A DNA stretch of 64,000 nucleotides, from NCBI GenBank assembly GCA_036250195.1, contig JAVHZZ010000003.1, forward strand, positions 293,109,065 to 293,173,064, written 5' to 3'. The position numbers and the translations under genes are program-made. Shown piece after piece: positions 20,615 through 31,501 of the stretch. Below the pieces are notes generated by a model. It saw nothing but the letters and a program-made list of their open reading frames with translations. It was not told where the DNA came from and did not search any database. Origin of the DNA: Mixophyes australis (lineage: Eukaryota > Chordata > Amphibia > Anura > Limnodynastidae). Positions within the stretch are counted from its first letter, which is position 1, and the number at the start of each line of letters is the position of its first letter.

Positions 20615-23480
20615 ATATCCTTGTAGAGTCCTGCACCAGGTTGTTCCATGAGAACTCAGCCCACGGAAGCAATTAGAACTAGTCAATCTGGTCATTTGAG
20701 ACAGGAACTGTTTGATGGATTGGTTTGCATGCTTCACCTGTCTGTTTGACTGGGGGTAGTACCCAGTCAAGAATCTGAGTTAAATTCCCAGACCCTTGCA
20801 GAAGGCTCTCTAAAACTTTGCCACAAACTGAACTCTTCTTTTGGATGCTATCTCCAAGGGAAGTCTGTGCCGCTGGAAGAACTCTTTGGTGAATATCTGG
20901 GTGAGATAGAGTGCCAATAGCATATTTTTTAAGGCTGTGATGTGAACATGAAAAAGGGATACACTACTACCAGAATGGTGGTGGTTTCTTGAGAGCTGAG
21001 ATGGTCGGTGATGAAATTAATGGACACATGGGTCCATGGCCTCTGTAGAATGAACATTGTCATCAACAGTTTGGATGACAGTGTCCATGGTACCTTGGTT
21101 CAAGCACAAGTAGTGCTCGATTGGACAAAGGAGGTGATATTCTTCCTTACAGAGGGGCACAAGAATTCTGGGAGAATAAAATCAATAGTCCTACTGATAC
21201 ACGGATGCTCTGCCAATTGTGAGTCATATGCCCTTTACAGATCCTGCAGCTGGCAGTAACAAACATCTTTCCTTACGGTGCCTCTGGCATCTTGTTGATT
21301 GCTGCCGTTCTGACCTGGATCCTGTTCAGGAAATCTGAAGATATGGATGCTACTAGAATCAAGCCTGAAGGGATAATTGTTTTAACATCCATGGTGGATC
21401 ATTCAGGATAGCATTGCCGGGAGAGTGCATCAGCATTGACATTACTGGACCCCACCTGGTATGTTATAAAGAAGTTGCAGTGGGTTAGGAATAATGCCCA
21501 CCATGCCTGTCGAGGGTTCAACCTGTTGATCCCCTGAATATACTGCCAGTTTTTGTGGTCAGCAGGGATAGAGAGAGGAAATCTGATCCCCTCTAGATGG
21601 TGCTCCACTCAGTAAGAACCTAGATACTGACAAGTAGCTTGTGGTATTCCTTGTCATAGTTTACCTCGGCAGGGGTCGAGGACATCCTTGTCATTAGTTT
21701 GATATGTCATAGCTCCTACTCCACTCTCTGATGTATCCACCAAGGGTATAGGAATTACTATTGTTGGGATACCAGAAGATGGGTGTTGAGGTGAAGAGGT
21801 TTTTTAAGGTGTTACAAGTCTGTTATGTCTGGGGAGTTCATGCTTCCTTGGGAGTCCCTTGCTCGGTCAATACCGTGATAATAGGGCTAACTACTCTTGA
21901 AAAGTTTGATTGCCTTGATCCCTCTGGGGAATGGCAAATTGAGCACCATGGAGATCTTCTCCAGTTACATTCTTATGCCATTTGCTGATATTATGTGTCC
22001 CAGGAAGCTAACACTGTATTGGTTGAAGGAACACTTCTGCATTTTGGCAAATAATTGATTGTGCAGTAGCCTTGCAGTACCTCTCGCACATTGCTGTGAT
22101 ATTTCTTAAGTGTGCCAGAGAAGATAAGTATATCATTCAGGTAGATGAAGACTGATGTCTCCAGTAGGTTTGTAAAAGAGGAATTCACATAGGCTTGAAG
22201 ATGTCTGGGGCATTACACAAGGAGAAAGGCATGACCAGGTAATCCTAGTGCCCATTCATATCATGAATGCTGTCTTCCATTTGCCTTCCTCTCGTAAATG
22301 GATCAGCTTTTATGCACCTCACTGGCCCAGTTTTGTAAAGACTGTGACCTGACAGAGCCTCTCAAAGATGTCAGAGATCAGTGGGCGGAGATACCAATTT
22401 TTAATTATTATTACATTAAGGCCCCTATAACTGATACAGTTTTTTTAGGGAACCATCCTTCTTCACTATGAAAAAGAAGCCCAAACTGGCATGGAAACTG
22501 TATTCCAGAATGAAACCTTGCTCTAAATTCTCCTGTATATAGATGGTCATGACCATGCAGCAGGTTGATTTGACTGTCACATTCTTTGTAGGGTGGGAGT
22601 CTGTCTGCCTGCTCTTTGTCCATGACCCCAATGAACCCTTAGTACTCATTGGACAGTCTCTTTGATGTAGACTTACCTTGGGCACAACTATTGCCATTGT
22701 TGCTGGTTGTAGGCAAGTTTTATGTATCTGTTTTGCCCTGCAATTGATCAATGGGATGTGAATGCATAACCAGGGATAACTCAGTATGATTGAGCTCTTG
22801 GAATGTAGATGGTGCTAAAAGAGATCAGCTCCCAATGACTGGAACCAGCCCTCACCATCACTCTGATGGTGTCGTGGGTTACCAAAGTTGGGATTATATG
22901 TTATCTATCCACAGCTTCTACAACCACTTAAGAACCAGAGGTAGTTCCATGTTTTGGGCAAAGTCTATAAAATTCTCCCTTGCTCCAGATTCCAAAAGGT
23001 CTCAGTGTCAATGGAGCAAGCCCCACAGGATAGGATGATGAATAGTTGAAATTGAATTGAGTGAAAAGTGAAGGAAAAATTGCACCAATGCTCACCAGAC
23101 TTGAATACAATTTGCTCAATTTGGAATAGTCTTGCTAGATCATTGACAATGACACCAGGAGAATCAAAGATCAGTCTCAACATGGCCAAAAGTCCTTACT
23201 GTTACCCATCAGCGGATCATCCCTAACATAGAGTGAAGTGGCCCAGGCCAGTCAGCAGGGAGATGGTATATCTTACTTTGATTCATTCTGTGGAAACAAG
23301 GCAGTTTGTAGTTCAAACTGTAGGCGAATGTCGGTCAGGAATCCCTTGGAGTTACCATCAAAATGCAAAGGTGCAGTAATATTAGGCTCTCAGACAACAA
23401 GCTGTGATCCTGTGGTCAGGTGGTTGAGTTGGCTGACCAACCAATCATAGCGGGCATTGGCTGCATATACTTCTTAAATC
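20615..23480 (-). pseudogene. Gypsy B gag-protease-RT-RNase H-integrase, degenerate
   Basis: Read from right to left on the minus strand. About 23200-23470 is gag (RYDWLVSQLNHLTTG; then LHFDGNSKGFLTD). About 22750-23190 is protease followed by its flanking region. 22411-22751 is the RT start (SKEQADRLPPYKE; IQENLEQGF; FFFIVKKDGSL). 21991-22188 holds FIYLNDILIFS, where the usual YLDD/YVDD box reads YLND. 21399-21608 is RNase H (PADHKNWQYIQ, ADALSRQ). 20615-20980 is integrase, ending in TGYYPQSNRQVKHANQS and the following helix. Stops and frame changes are frequent throughout. Confidence 0.82.
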
Positions 23481-23539
23481 AGAATTACAATCTCATGCAT
23501 TTTGGGGCAGTTTGGCAAAGCTTCACACCACATGTATCT

Positions 23540-24579
23540 CTGAGCAAAATGTTGCAATGTCGGCAGCTTCTAGCAAAGAATCAATTGGCTGGTGTAGTTA
23601 TCAGACACACACTAGGTCCGGCCAAGCTACTTAGTCCTGAGAGGAGTGGTCATCAGATACAAGCCAAAGTCAAGGGATATGAGATGTTGTCAGGATTATC
23701 CATGGGGATGCTGCTAATGTCTGCTGGATTAATGTTTGGACTCTGTTTGTATCAGGCCTGCAGTACCTCTGGCATACCAAAAGTGCTGTTGTTGCACCAT
23801 TGCCATTTTCCCTTCACTAGCAGGGGTTAACCTTCTCCCCTTGTTAATTACCACAGTTGTGTCACTGACTATATATGCCAGCTCCTCACAATTCTCCTGG
23901 CTGGTCACTCTTTGTTCCCATGGACTTCCTTCAAGTTGCTATCTGTTTCAGCGAATCATTGGTCCTGGCTAACAACCATTAAGTTAATCTGTACCTGTTA
24001 TTTGTATTCACTGCAAGTTACCTGTTTCCAGCCACATCCGGGAATCTGTTTATTATACTCAGCTTTACTTGATCTGTACCTTGTCTGCACTATCTAGATT
24101 GAGTTATGGCTTCAATAAAACAATTTATGTTTTCACCATCTTCCTAGCTCTAAAGCTGTAATTACAAAATTCCAATTATTAGAACTGAAATGTGACAGAT
24201 GGTAGAATAATGGGGGACGAAGCTAAGGTCGAAGGATTGGAGACAGTAGAACCGGGATGTACAGTCGAGCCAAATAAGTCTTCTTCAAAACAAAAGCAGA
24301 GAGATCCAAATTAAAACTTTGCTCCTGAAAAGGTTTTGTAGAAATAAGGGACTTATAAAGGCTACAAACAGGTGAGATGAATTGTTCTGGTGGACTTGAC
24401 CTTTTCACTGAAGGACTTATTTCCGAGTAGGGAAAGCTGTGCAGTAGTCCAGGTGAGGGTACTAGCTTGATTGCTGTTCATAGCAGAGTGCTGATTGCAG
24501 AAATTGTGAAAAGATGTTTACAGCTGTCATTGTAAACTGTTTTTTGACAGCTAGCCTCTGGGGCTAATGTGAATCCTCA
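23540..24579 (-). repeat. 5' LTR of gypsy B
   Basis: Second copy of the LTR at 12870-13402, lengthened by the 510-bp insertion at 23688-24197. On the minus strand it starts TGAGGATTCAC. A further partial copy of the LTR tip (GACAGCTGACATCTGATGC...TAAATCCTCA) lies just outside at 24580-24633, so the exact outer boundary is ambiguous. Confidence 0.7.
23688..24197 (+). mobile_element. Solo LTR, 510 bp, inserted in gypsy B LTR
   Basis: Absent from the other gypsy B LTR, which is continuous at this point. It starts TGTCAGG and ends TGTGACA, with flanking GATGT (23683-23687) and GATGG (24198-24202), a 5-bp duplication with one mismatch. A TATATATGCC box near 23870 and AATAAA near 24114 put it on the plus strand. 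Ends and layout resemble the solo LTR at 26536-27062. Confidence 0.8.
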
Positions 24580-24633
24580 CAGTAATTGCTTTCTGACAGC
24601 TGACATCTGATGCTAGTGTTGTAAATCCTCACA

Positions 24634-26535
24634 TTAATTAGGATGTAGCCTGATTCTGCCTGGACTAACATATGGTTCTGTTTCATAAGTATATCTGTGA
24701 GTCCCTCAATAAACTTCCAATTTACTATCTTATTTTAAATAATTTCATTTGTATTCGGCATTGCTTCTTCTTGATAACATTTACAATGTTATCTACAAGT
24801 ATCCAATCAGAAGGAAATTGTGTGGAGCCTAACGTTGTACTGGATATCTTTAATGTCCATTAAAAGAGGTAATTTCCAATGCTACATTTGCCTGTAATTT
24901 CTTCAAGGTAATGTTTTGTAGAAAGTTAAAAAATTCATAAAAGCCAAACTAGTTACTTCCTTTTGCTTTAGTAGCCTTGAACACATGATTCAAACTTTCT
25001 GAGATGTTTACTGTTGTACCTGTTTTATTTTATACTCTGTTCTCTTTAAACAGTCATCTTTAACTGTTTTTCAAAATATCACTCCTTAAATATCTGTCAA
25101 ATGCGGCGCAATACTTTTCTTTTAATATTTAAGAAGCCTCCAGATTTGAACTAATAGCCTCAGTGCATTATTAATGTCCTTTCCATTTTGTAATGTTCAA
25201 CTCTGTTATGTATCTGTTTAGTCAGATCCAGTTTCAGGATAGGATGGACAAAAACATTATAAACACTTGAAGTCTTTATTCTAAAATAATTGTGGGGAAC
25301 TATATCTCTAAGAATTTACATAATTATTATTGTAGCTTGTTGTAATCTGAATTTCAGTAACACTGTCCTTGAAACTTTCCAGAATGGTAAAAGACAAAGT
25401 TATAATTATTTACGTATCAATTATGTTTCACAGATAATTCAGTCATTCATTTTTCAAAATGCTAATTGCATTTGCCAGCTGAATATTAAATGTAGGAATT
25501 GATTATACCTGTTTTTCATGTTATTTGGTTCTTTAATTTGAATAATGATTTAATAATAGTTCTGCAAAGATTTGCTATTTGAACAGAAGTTCTTATACTC
25601 TCCTTACACAAAGTTTGTAAAAGTTTAAACGGAAATAGTCACTTTTTAAACAGCGGTGGTAGATTATAAATTCTTGAAGAAGGTTGTTTTCATATATTTT
25701 TTAGAAGATTGTATTTTATGATATTCTGTGTTATATGCTTAGTTTTGAGAACTAATAAGAATTCGTATAATGAATACACATAACCCCTACTATTGTACTG
25801 TTCCATACAAAAACCAGTGACTAGATTAAATGTGTTAAGTAAGCGCTAAATAGCTAAACGTAATTTCTCTAAATATAGAACACTATTTATAATAGATTAC
25901 ATTAGATTACATCAAATTGTGATAAAAATGTGAAAAAAAAATCATTATAAGTATATACAATGACAATATTCAACTAGGAAAACACAGATAGCGGGAGTGA
26001 AGGAGCGAATGTGCCAGAGGGAGAGACTATTTTGTTGTCAATTTTGTTTTTGAAGTAGGTGACAAAGTTATGAATTGCATGAACTGAAGGTGGAAAGCGG
26101 TGTTGGGGATTTAGATGACTGGGTGAATTTTAGAGAAGTGAAAAAGGTTTGCTTAGCAAGTGAGAGAAGAGTGTTTTCAGATGAAATGATGCATTTATAA
26201 TGAAGATAAGGTCAGCACTGAAGCGATATTTCCTCCTTTGGTTGCATAATATGGGCCTAGTATAGTATAGGGACACATAAATATTTGCAGCACAATTAGA
26301 CATTAGGATATCTGCGAAAATGCCTTTTAGGAGGTATATCTCTTGTGGGTCTTGGAATGATACTCACTACTCAGCACTATCTTTCATCCTGTGATTACCT
26401 AATTGTGTATTGATGTTTCCAGCTGGTAGTATTGAAATCATTAGTGTGGCTGCCATATTATATGAAGTTGTGAACATCTAATTGCACTACTTATGTGTCC
26501 ACTGCTGTCCGGTGTAAAGCAGCCCAGTGCATAAA
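24634..26535. other. AT-rich intergenic sequence, no gene recognised
   Basis: About 1.9 kb of AT-rich DNA. Open frames are short and lack signatures. No terminal repeats, arrays or RNA genes could be supported. Confidence 0.5.
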
Positions 26536-27062
26536 TGTCACGAATCAAAGTAGAAATACAGCTATGGAGCCATGAATAAGGTGAAAAAACATACAAGTTT
26601 ATTGCTGAAGAGTCTGAACAGATGATGTAATAATGGTATACAGAAATTACCAGGTATACAGCAGTTGCAGGTAAACGGGAGGTGTGGAAAGATTCCAGGC
26701 AGCACGTACAGGGAAATGCCCAGGAAATTACCAGGATCACAGATGAAACAGGTCAGCAGAATGCATGTTGAGATCCCAATGCAGCATAAACAAAGGAGCA
26801 AAGCAGGAGGAAGAAACCACAGGGTGTAACATCAATAACCAGCAATGAATGCTGGGAGAGACAGGTATATATAGGGGAAATGAGAACACAACCAGGTGCA
26901 TTGGATAATTGGTGAACAGGTTAACCTCTAAAGCAAACAAGAAAGGCACAATAGCAGCACCTCTGGTAATCAGAGGTACTGCTGCAATAATAATAAGGAC
27001 AAAAGGCAGGAGCTGCCAGGCAAAGCAGCATGTAATGCATAAGCTACAGGCAGATCCTGACA
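26536..27062 (-). mobile_element. Solo LTR, 527 bp, minus orientation
   Basis: In plus text it starts TGTCACGAATC and ends GATCCTGACA; on the minus strand it begins TGTCAGGATC. Flanks ATAAA (26531-26535) and ATGAA (27063-27067) form a 5-bp duplication with one mismatch. On the minus strand a TATATATACC box (plus position about 26865) precedes AATAAACTTG (plus about 26597). Long open frames overlapping it on the minus strand are LTR sequence, not genes. Confidence 0.78.
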
Positions 27063-27178
27063 ATGAAGTTGTGGCCAACCATCTAGATCCGCAGGGGATC
27101 CGATGTGCTCTAAGACATGATAGAAATCACAACATCAATCATTAGAGAGGCATTGAAGTGTCAGACAGAAGAGTCCAA

Positions 27179-28760
27179 CTAAAGAGGCAGCATAAGAAAC
27201 AAACAAAGGACGGCAGCCACCATTGCAGCATTACTGAAGCAAACAGAGTCAGGAGGCATATCCAGAAATGAACAGCAAGGAAACAGGCTTGGGAAAGAAA
27301 AAAGGGGGAGGATGTAAGCAACTATAGAAGAAGAACAGGAGACACAAGCAAAGGTAAAATCATATAAAACTTTGTGACGACAACAGTCAATCAGGCCCAC
27401 TTGTAGAGGAAAAATTGTGTAAAATCCCTTTGGGCCTCGCTCTATGGAGACGAATACAGGCAAAGTCAGTAACAATTTTATCGGAGCAAACCAAGTAATT
27501 TCTTCTGGGGAACAAAGTAACCTGCCGCCTCTAAAGGATCAGTCTTGCACTTTGTAGATCGCTGATGAAGCAGCCATAATTACATTCTTAGCTAAAATGC
27601 CTAAGGATAAAACCAACCTGGAAGAGGCTATCAAGGAGCCAAAAAGCATAAATACAAACGTGGTGCTAAATAATGAACATTTCAATGCATCATGCGCAAA
27701 ACCTTCGACAGCCCCAAGTCTGTCCCTTGACATAGTGGGGCTAATGGGCCTCCTTTGATCTGGCAGGACTGGTTGCTTCTGCAACCAACCCTTCAGGGCT
27801 TTGCTGATGAGCAAACTCTGAGACACATCCACTTGCCCATTGAAGTTAGCAAAGAAGGAGATACCCGCCAAAGTGGCGGATATTGACCACCTTGGACATC
27901 CCGCTCTTGTAGTTAGCTCAAATGAAAGCAAGCATACACTGGTACAAACCTCTGTTTTTACAGACTCCAGCATCCAGAAACTCAGCCCCGAGAACCAATG
28001 AGAGCAGCATCTGTTGACAAGGCCTTAAACTTATCACAGAACCCTCTTGACAAGCCATCAGCTAACTCGCTATCAACACCTAGTATATGCCTAGCCCGAG
28101 GTTAATATCAAAATGCAGGTAATGCAAAACCAGCCTGTGCAGCAAACTAATAACTGGGGGAAAAGATGCACTCTGTTTAGAAATGGCCTGTGCAATCCCC
28201 AGGTTATCACACCAGAAGTTGGTTTGTTGTCTTGAAACCTAGGCTTAAACAATTTATTCGCAAAAACAATGGGGAACAGTTCCAGTATGACAAGACTAGC
28301 ACTGCTTCCAGAACTAACCCATTCTTTGGGCCATGGTGCAGCACACCAATCCCTGGCAAAATAGGCCCCGAACCCCACCTCCCCGGCATCATCCTTGAAT
28401 AGCTGTCCTACTCTACTGGACACAGGGGACTCAGGATATAAGTGCACACCAATGAAATCTTGGCAAAACACTTCTCAGTCCGTCAAATCCTCCCTGATCT
28501 ATTCAGAAAGTGGGATAAGGAGGTAATGCCTGGTAAAACCTGCGGTCGCCTGTACGAATTTACAGCAAAGAATCCTACCCATCAGGATCACCCAACAGGC
28601 CCAAAATAGATTGTGTCTCCTTCAATAAAACCGTTGGGGACTCCCAAATGTCTGTGATAATTAAGTGCAGCTTACGGGGAGTTGCCGATAAAGCGCTAAA
28701 GCCGTGTCAATCTCTATAGCTAGATAACACAGGTGAATAGCTGGACCTTTGGTCTACTTA
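27179..28760 (-). pseudogene. DIRS-type retrotransposon: RT end, RNase H, tyrosine recombinase
   Basis: DIRS elements integrate with a tyrosine recombinase instead of a DDE integrase. On the minus strand, right to left: 28480-28760 resembles the end of DIRS RT (YLAIEIDTALALYRQLP); 28091-28471 has the RNase H start (LFKDDAGEVGFGAYFARDW, then SLVILELFPIVFA); 27539-27973 matches the recombinase (SKALKGWLQKQPVLPDQRRP, TTFVFMLFGSL); 27179-27538 appears to continue it (CKTDP, LPVFVSIERGPKGF). Catalytic residues beyond this were not all located. Stops and frameshifts separate the blocks. The left LTR and split repeats of a DIRS element were not found; the right side is cut by gypsy D at 28766. Confidence 0.75.
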
Positions 28761-28765
28761 AGGTC

Positions 28766-29102
28766 TTGTGACGATTCTCTGGGGATTTCTATCAGTCAAT
28801 GTTAGCGCTGGCCTTTCCAAGGCACGGAGTCTAATAAACCTCTGGGCTTCACCAAGAACTGGCGAAAGGTGGATTGATTTTGCTACCGCAGGTCATGGCC
28901 CTTACGTTAGCCCACTCTTGTGATAGGTGATAGACGGTTGGTAAGAGAACACGACTGGACCAGGGAGAGCAGACTCTGAAGTAGTAATGTAGTACAGCGA
29001 GGTAAAGCAGGATTTAGTTAGCTGAAGTAGTACAGCACACACGGAAGAATCCTAAGCCATAATTAGAGGAAAACTGGATCAGATACGCTGAAGAAACACT
29101 AC
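28766..29102 (-). repeat. 3' LTR of gypsy D, outer part
   Basis: In plus text TGTGACGATTCTCTGGGG...; matches 51034-51390 (TTAGCGCTGGCCTT, CCAAGGCACGGAGTC, GGTTAGCCCACTC, GACTGGACCAGGGAGAG). ERV2 interrupts it at 29103; the LTR resumes at 38467 and continues through GGATACACTGAAG-type repeats to roughly 38600. The GGATACACTG unit repeats in tandem inside this LTR. Confidence 0.78.
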
Positions 29103-29765
29103 TATTAAAGTAATTCTATCGTTTTCAAATAATCATTGCCCAAGCGATTGTGTTGTGTTTCCAACGCACAAAGTAATTTATTTTAGCAGATGTAATAATT
29201 TAACAGTTCGATACATGATTATTATACAGTACAGCCAATACCAAGAGATAAATACATACCGCTGCAATCGCATGCGCTCGCTGCGCTCCCACGGGTACCA
29301 GTGAACTGTATATCACTCTAGAATACTGTGGTCAGAGTAGACTGAGGCTAGTGGGAGCACAGCTATGACTATATACATTCAGTGTTACAGAGAGAACAAT
29401 GCAGATGACGTGGCTTGCTTCTATAGGTCCAGACTTCAGGCGGGTCCAGTGTAAACAGGTCATAGGCTAGTTCAAACAACCACCTCAAAGGCTGGGGGTC
29501 AACATTCCAGATGATTCTCTCGCCCAGAAACCAGTTACAACTAGTCCATTAGCATTTTACAGTTTGGTATCACTCTGACTATTTATTCCCTAACATCAAT
29601 AACTAGAGTATGCAATATGCGATCTCTTCGACGAATGAATCGGACAGCTGCTGATGAATAGGGGATTAAAATGATATCAGACATGACACATTTCCTATAA
29701 CCTGAACCTTAAATAACACTCAATGTATACATATAATCATAATATATAAACTAATAATAAACCTA

Positions 29766-31277
29766 AAACAGATATAGAGGCGCTAGTAATTACTTGATTA
29801 AAAAATTATTGACATTTATTGTTATAAACATACACCAGGAACATATATTCCCTAAATAGGGATTTTAACAAAAGGCTCCTATACCTTGGGTGGAGCAGGT
29901 AAAAAATCACAGCACTATCAGCTATGAGCACTCGGACAGTTATTTGAAATGACAACCAATATTAATAAAAGTCAATAAACTCCATAGATGAATTGAATGA
30001 AAGTGGGGATGACACAATTTGTTAGGAACTCATATAGTGTAGAGTATTATGTTAGACTCTTGCTGAAATACATGTCCAGATGGTATAGCAAACACCATAT
30101 ATGAGTTCTCACAATGCCGTTTATGCAATGGTATAATTTATCAAACCGGCATCATCTCCGCATGAGAGACCACCAGGGAGAGAAACACAATATCAATGGT
30201 TTGAAAAGAATAAAGGGGGCGGTGCACCCTTGATCTTAATACAAGCTGGTCCTGATGATCCTGCTTCTGATGAAACGACATCTGTCGAGAAACGCGTCAA
30301 GCTTTTACATTTATAACTTTGAAAGTTTTTCTTGAAAATCTAGAGACCCCGGGGATCTCACTAGCGGATATCTGGTTTGTTTGTATCTCATGCAGACTGA
30401 CGGACGAAACAACGGCTTTTCCATTCAAAGTTTTTTGCATCTATTTCCAATAATCGTCTGAGGACGCTCTGGAAGATGAAACTTTGAGGTTATATTACGC
30501 TAAGCTTCAGTGAGCCGCAATAACCGTCTGAGGACACTCTAGAGGGTGAGAGATCAAAACCACGCTACAAAAAGTGAGTTTCTTTTTTTCAAAAGAACAT
30601 TTCCAAACTGCAGTTTGCTACATTGACTATACTAAGCGCTCTCCTTATACTGAAGATGGTGATCTAATTTTATCATATTTCACCAGAAGAGATCCAGCTT
30701 GTATTAAGATCAAGGGTGCACCGCCCCCTTTATTCTTTTCAAACCATTGATATTGTGTTTCTCTCCCTGGTGGTCTCTCATGCGGAGATGATGCCGGTTT
30801 GATAAATTATACCATTGCATAAACGGCATTGTGAGAACTCATATATGGTGTTTGCTATACCATCTGGACATGTATTTCAGCAAGAGTCTAACATAATACT
30901 CTACACTATATGAGTTCCTAACAAATTGTGTCATCCCCACTTTCATTCAATTCATCTATGGAGTTTATTGACTTTTATTAATATTGGTTGTCATTTCAAA
31001 TAACTGTCCGAGTGCTCATAGCTGATAGTGCTGTGATTTTTTACCTGCTCCACCCAAGGTATAGGAGCCTTTTGTTAAAATCCCTATTTAGGGAATATAT
31101 GTTCCTGGTGTATGTTTATAACAATAAATGTCAATAATTTTTTAATCAAGTAATTACTAGCGCCTCTATATCTGTTTTATGTCTATTTGTCTTTTGGTCT
31201 AGGTTTGCATCCTAGCGTTTAGGGGCAGCTGTAATTATCTTATAGGTCCTATCTAGCGCCCTAATATTATTTGTACA
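29766..31277 (+). mobile_element. Penelope-like insertion with perfect inverted arms
   Basis: Flanked by ACTAATAATAAACCTA at 29750-29765 and 31278-31293, a 16-bp duplication; the other ERV2 LTR is uninterrupted here. The insert has inverted arms 29764-30249 and 30694-31179, about 486 bp, which I found identical over the stretches compared. The spacer (30250-30693) contains the phrase CTGATGA...GAAACGCGTC typical of Penelope-like elements, and two copies of a TCTGAGGAC-type motif. An inverted 5'-truncated partial copy fused to a full unit is the known layout of many Penelope-like insertions. No reverse transcriptase or GIY-YIG domain is present. Family assignment is moderate. Confidence 0.65.
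30263..30302 (+). ncRNA. Candidate type I hammerhead ribozyme
   Basis: In order: GCTT, the CTGATGA box (30267-30273), a stem-loop with CGAC/GTCG arms, the GAAA box (30289-30292), CGCG, the cleavage triplet GTC ending at 30298, then AAGC. GCTT and AAGC pair as stem I; A-CGCG-T gives a two-pair stem III with a tiny loop. This is the hammerhead core, and minimal hammerheads with very short stem III are known in Penelope-like elements. Weak point: stem II is separated from both boxes by unpaired A residues, so activity is uncertain. Confidence 0.55.
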
Positions 31278-31501
31278 ACTAATAATAAACCTAATACTAT
31301 CTGCTCATAAATCACTGTATAACGGAACCAATATGAATATGAATTATATAAATAACTAAATGTTGTAATCCGAGTGTGTGCGTGCCTATTTTACTGTGCG
31401 ATCGCAGTATGCCACGTGTAGCTTGGCATACTGAGTGCAATCACACAATAAAACAATATTAACCAATATACTTTCGTTCATCCAATTATACGACTTCGAC
31501 A

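Larger units (their letters stand above)
12870..24579 (-). mobile_element. Ty3/gypsy element B (minus), interrupted by gypsy C
   Basis: Two copies of one LTR in the same orientation lie at about 12870-13402 and 23540-24579. Between them, next to the right-hand LTR, are minus-strand gag, protease, RT, RNase H and integrase remnants (20615-23480). The integrase stops abruptly at 20614, exactly where the 3' LTR of the plus-strand gypsy C ends. So gypsy C inserted into the integrase gene of gypsy B, and the remaining integrase and chromodomain were lost together with the 5' half of gypsy C. The right LTR also carries a later solo LTR insertion. Confidence 0.8.
29103..31501 (-). repeat. 3' LTR of ERV2, interrupted by Penelope-like insertion
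   Basis: Same sequence as 37597-38466 (870 bp) except for a 1512-bp insertion at 29766-31277 plus the 16-bp duplication. On the minus strand it ends CTTTAATA before the duplication GTAG. Its copy of the inner palindrome (near 31408-31436) has one mismatch relative to the 5' LTR. Confidence 0.88.

Noticed and set aside
26562..27078. Three hydrophobic minus-strand frames that could look like membrane proteins
   Set aside because: They lie inside a solo LTR with a clear TATA box, poly-A signal and target duplication.
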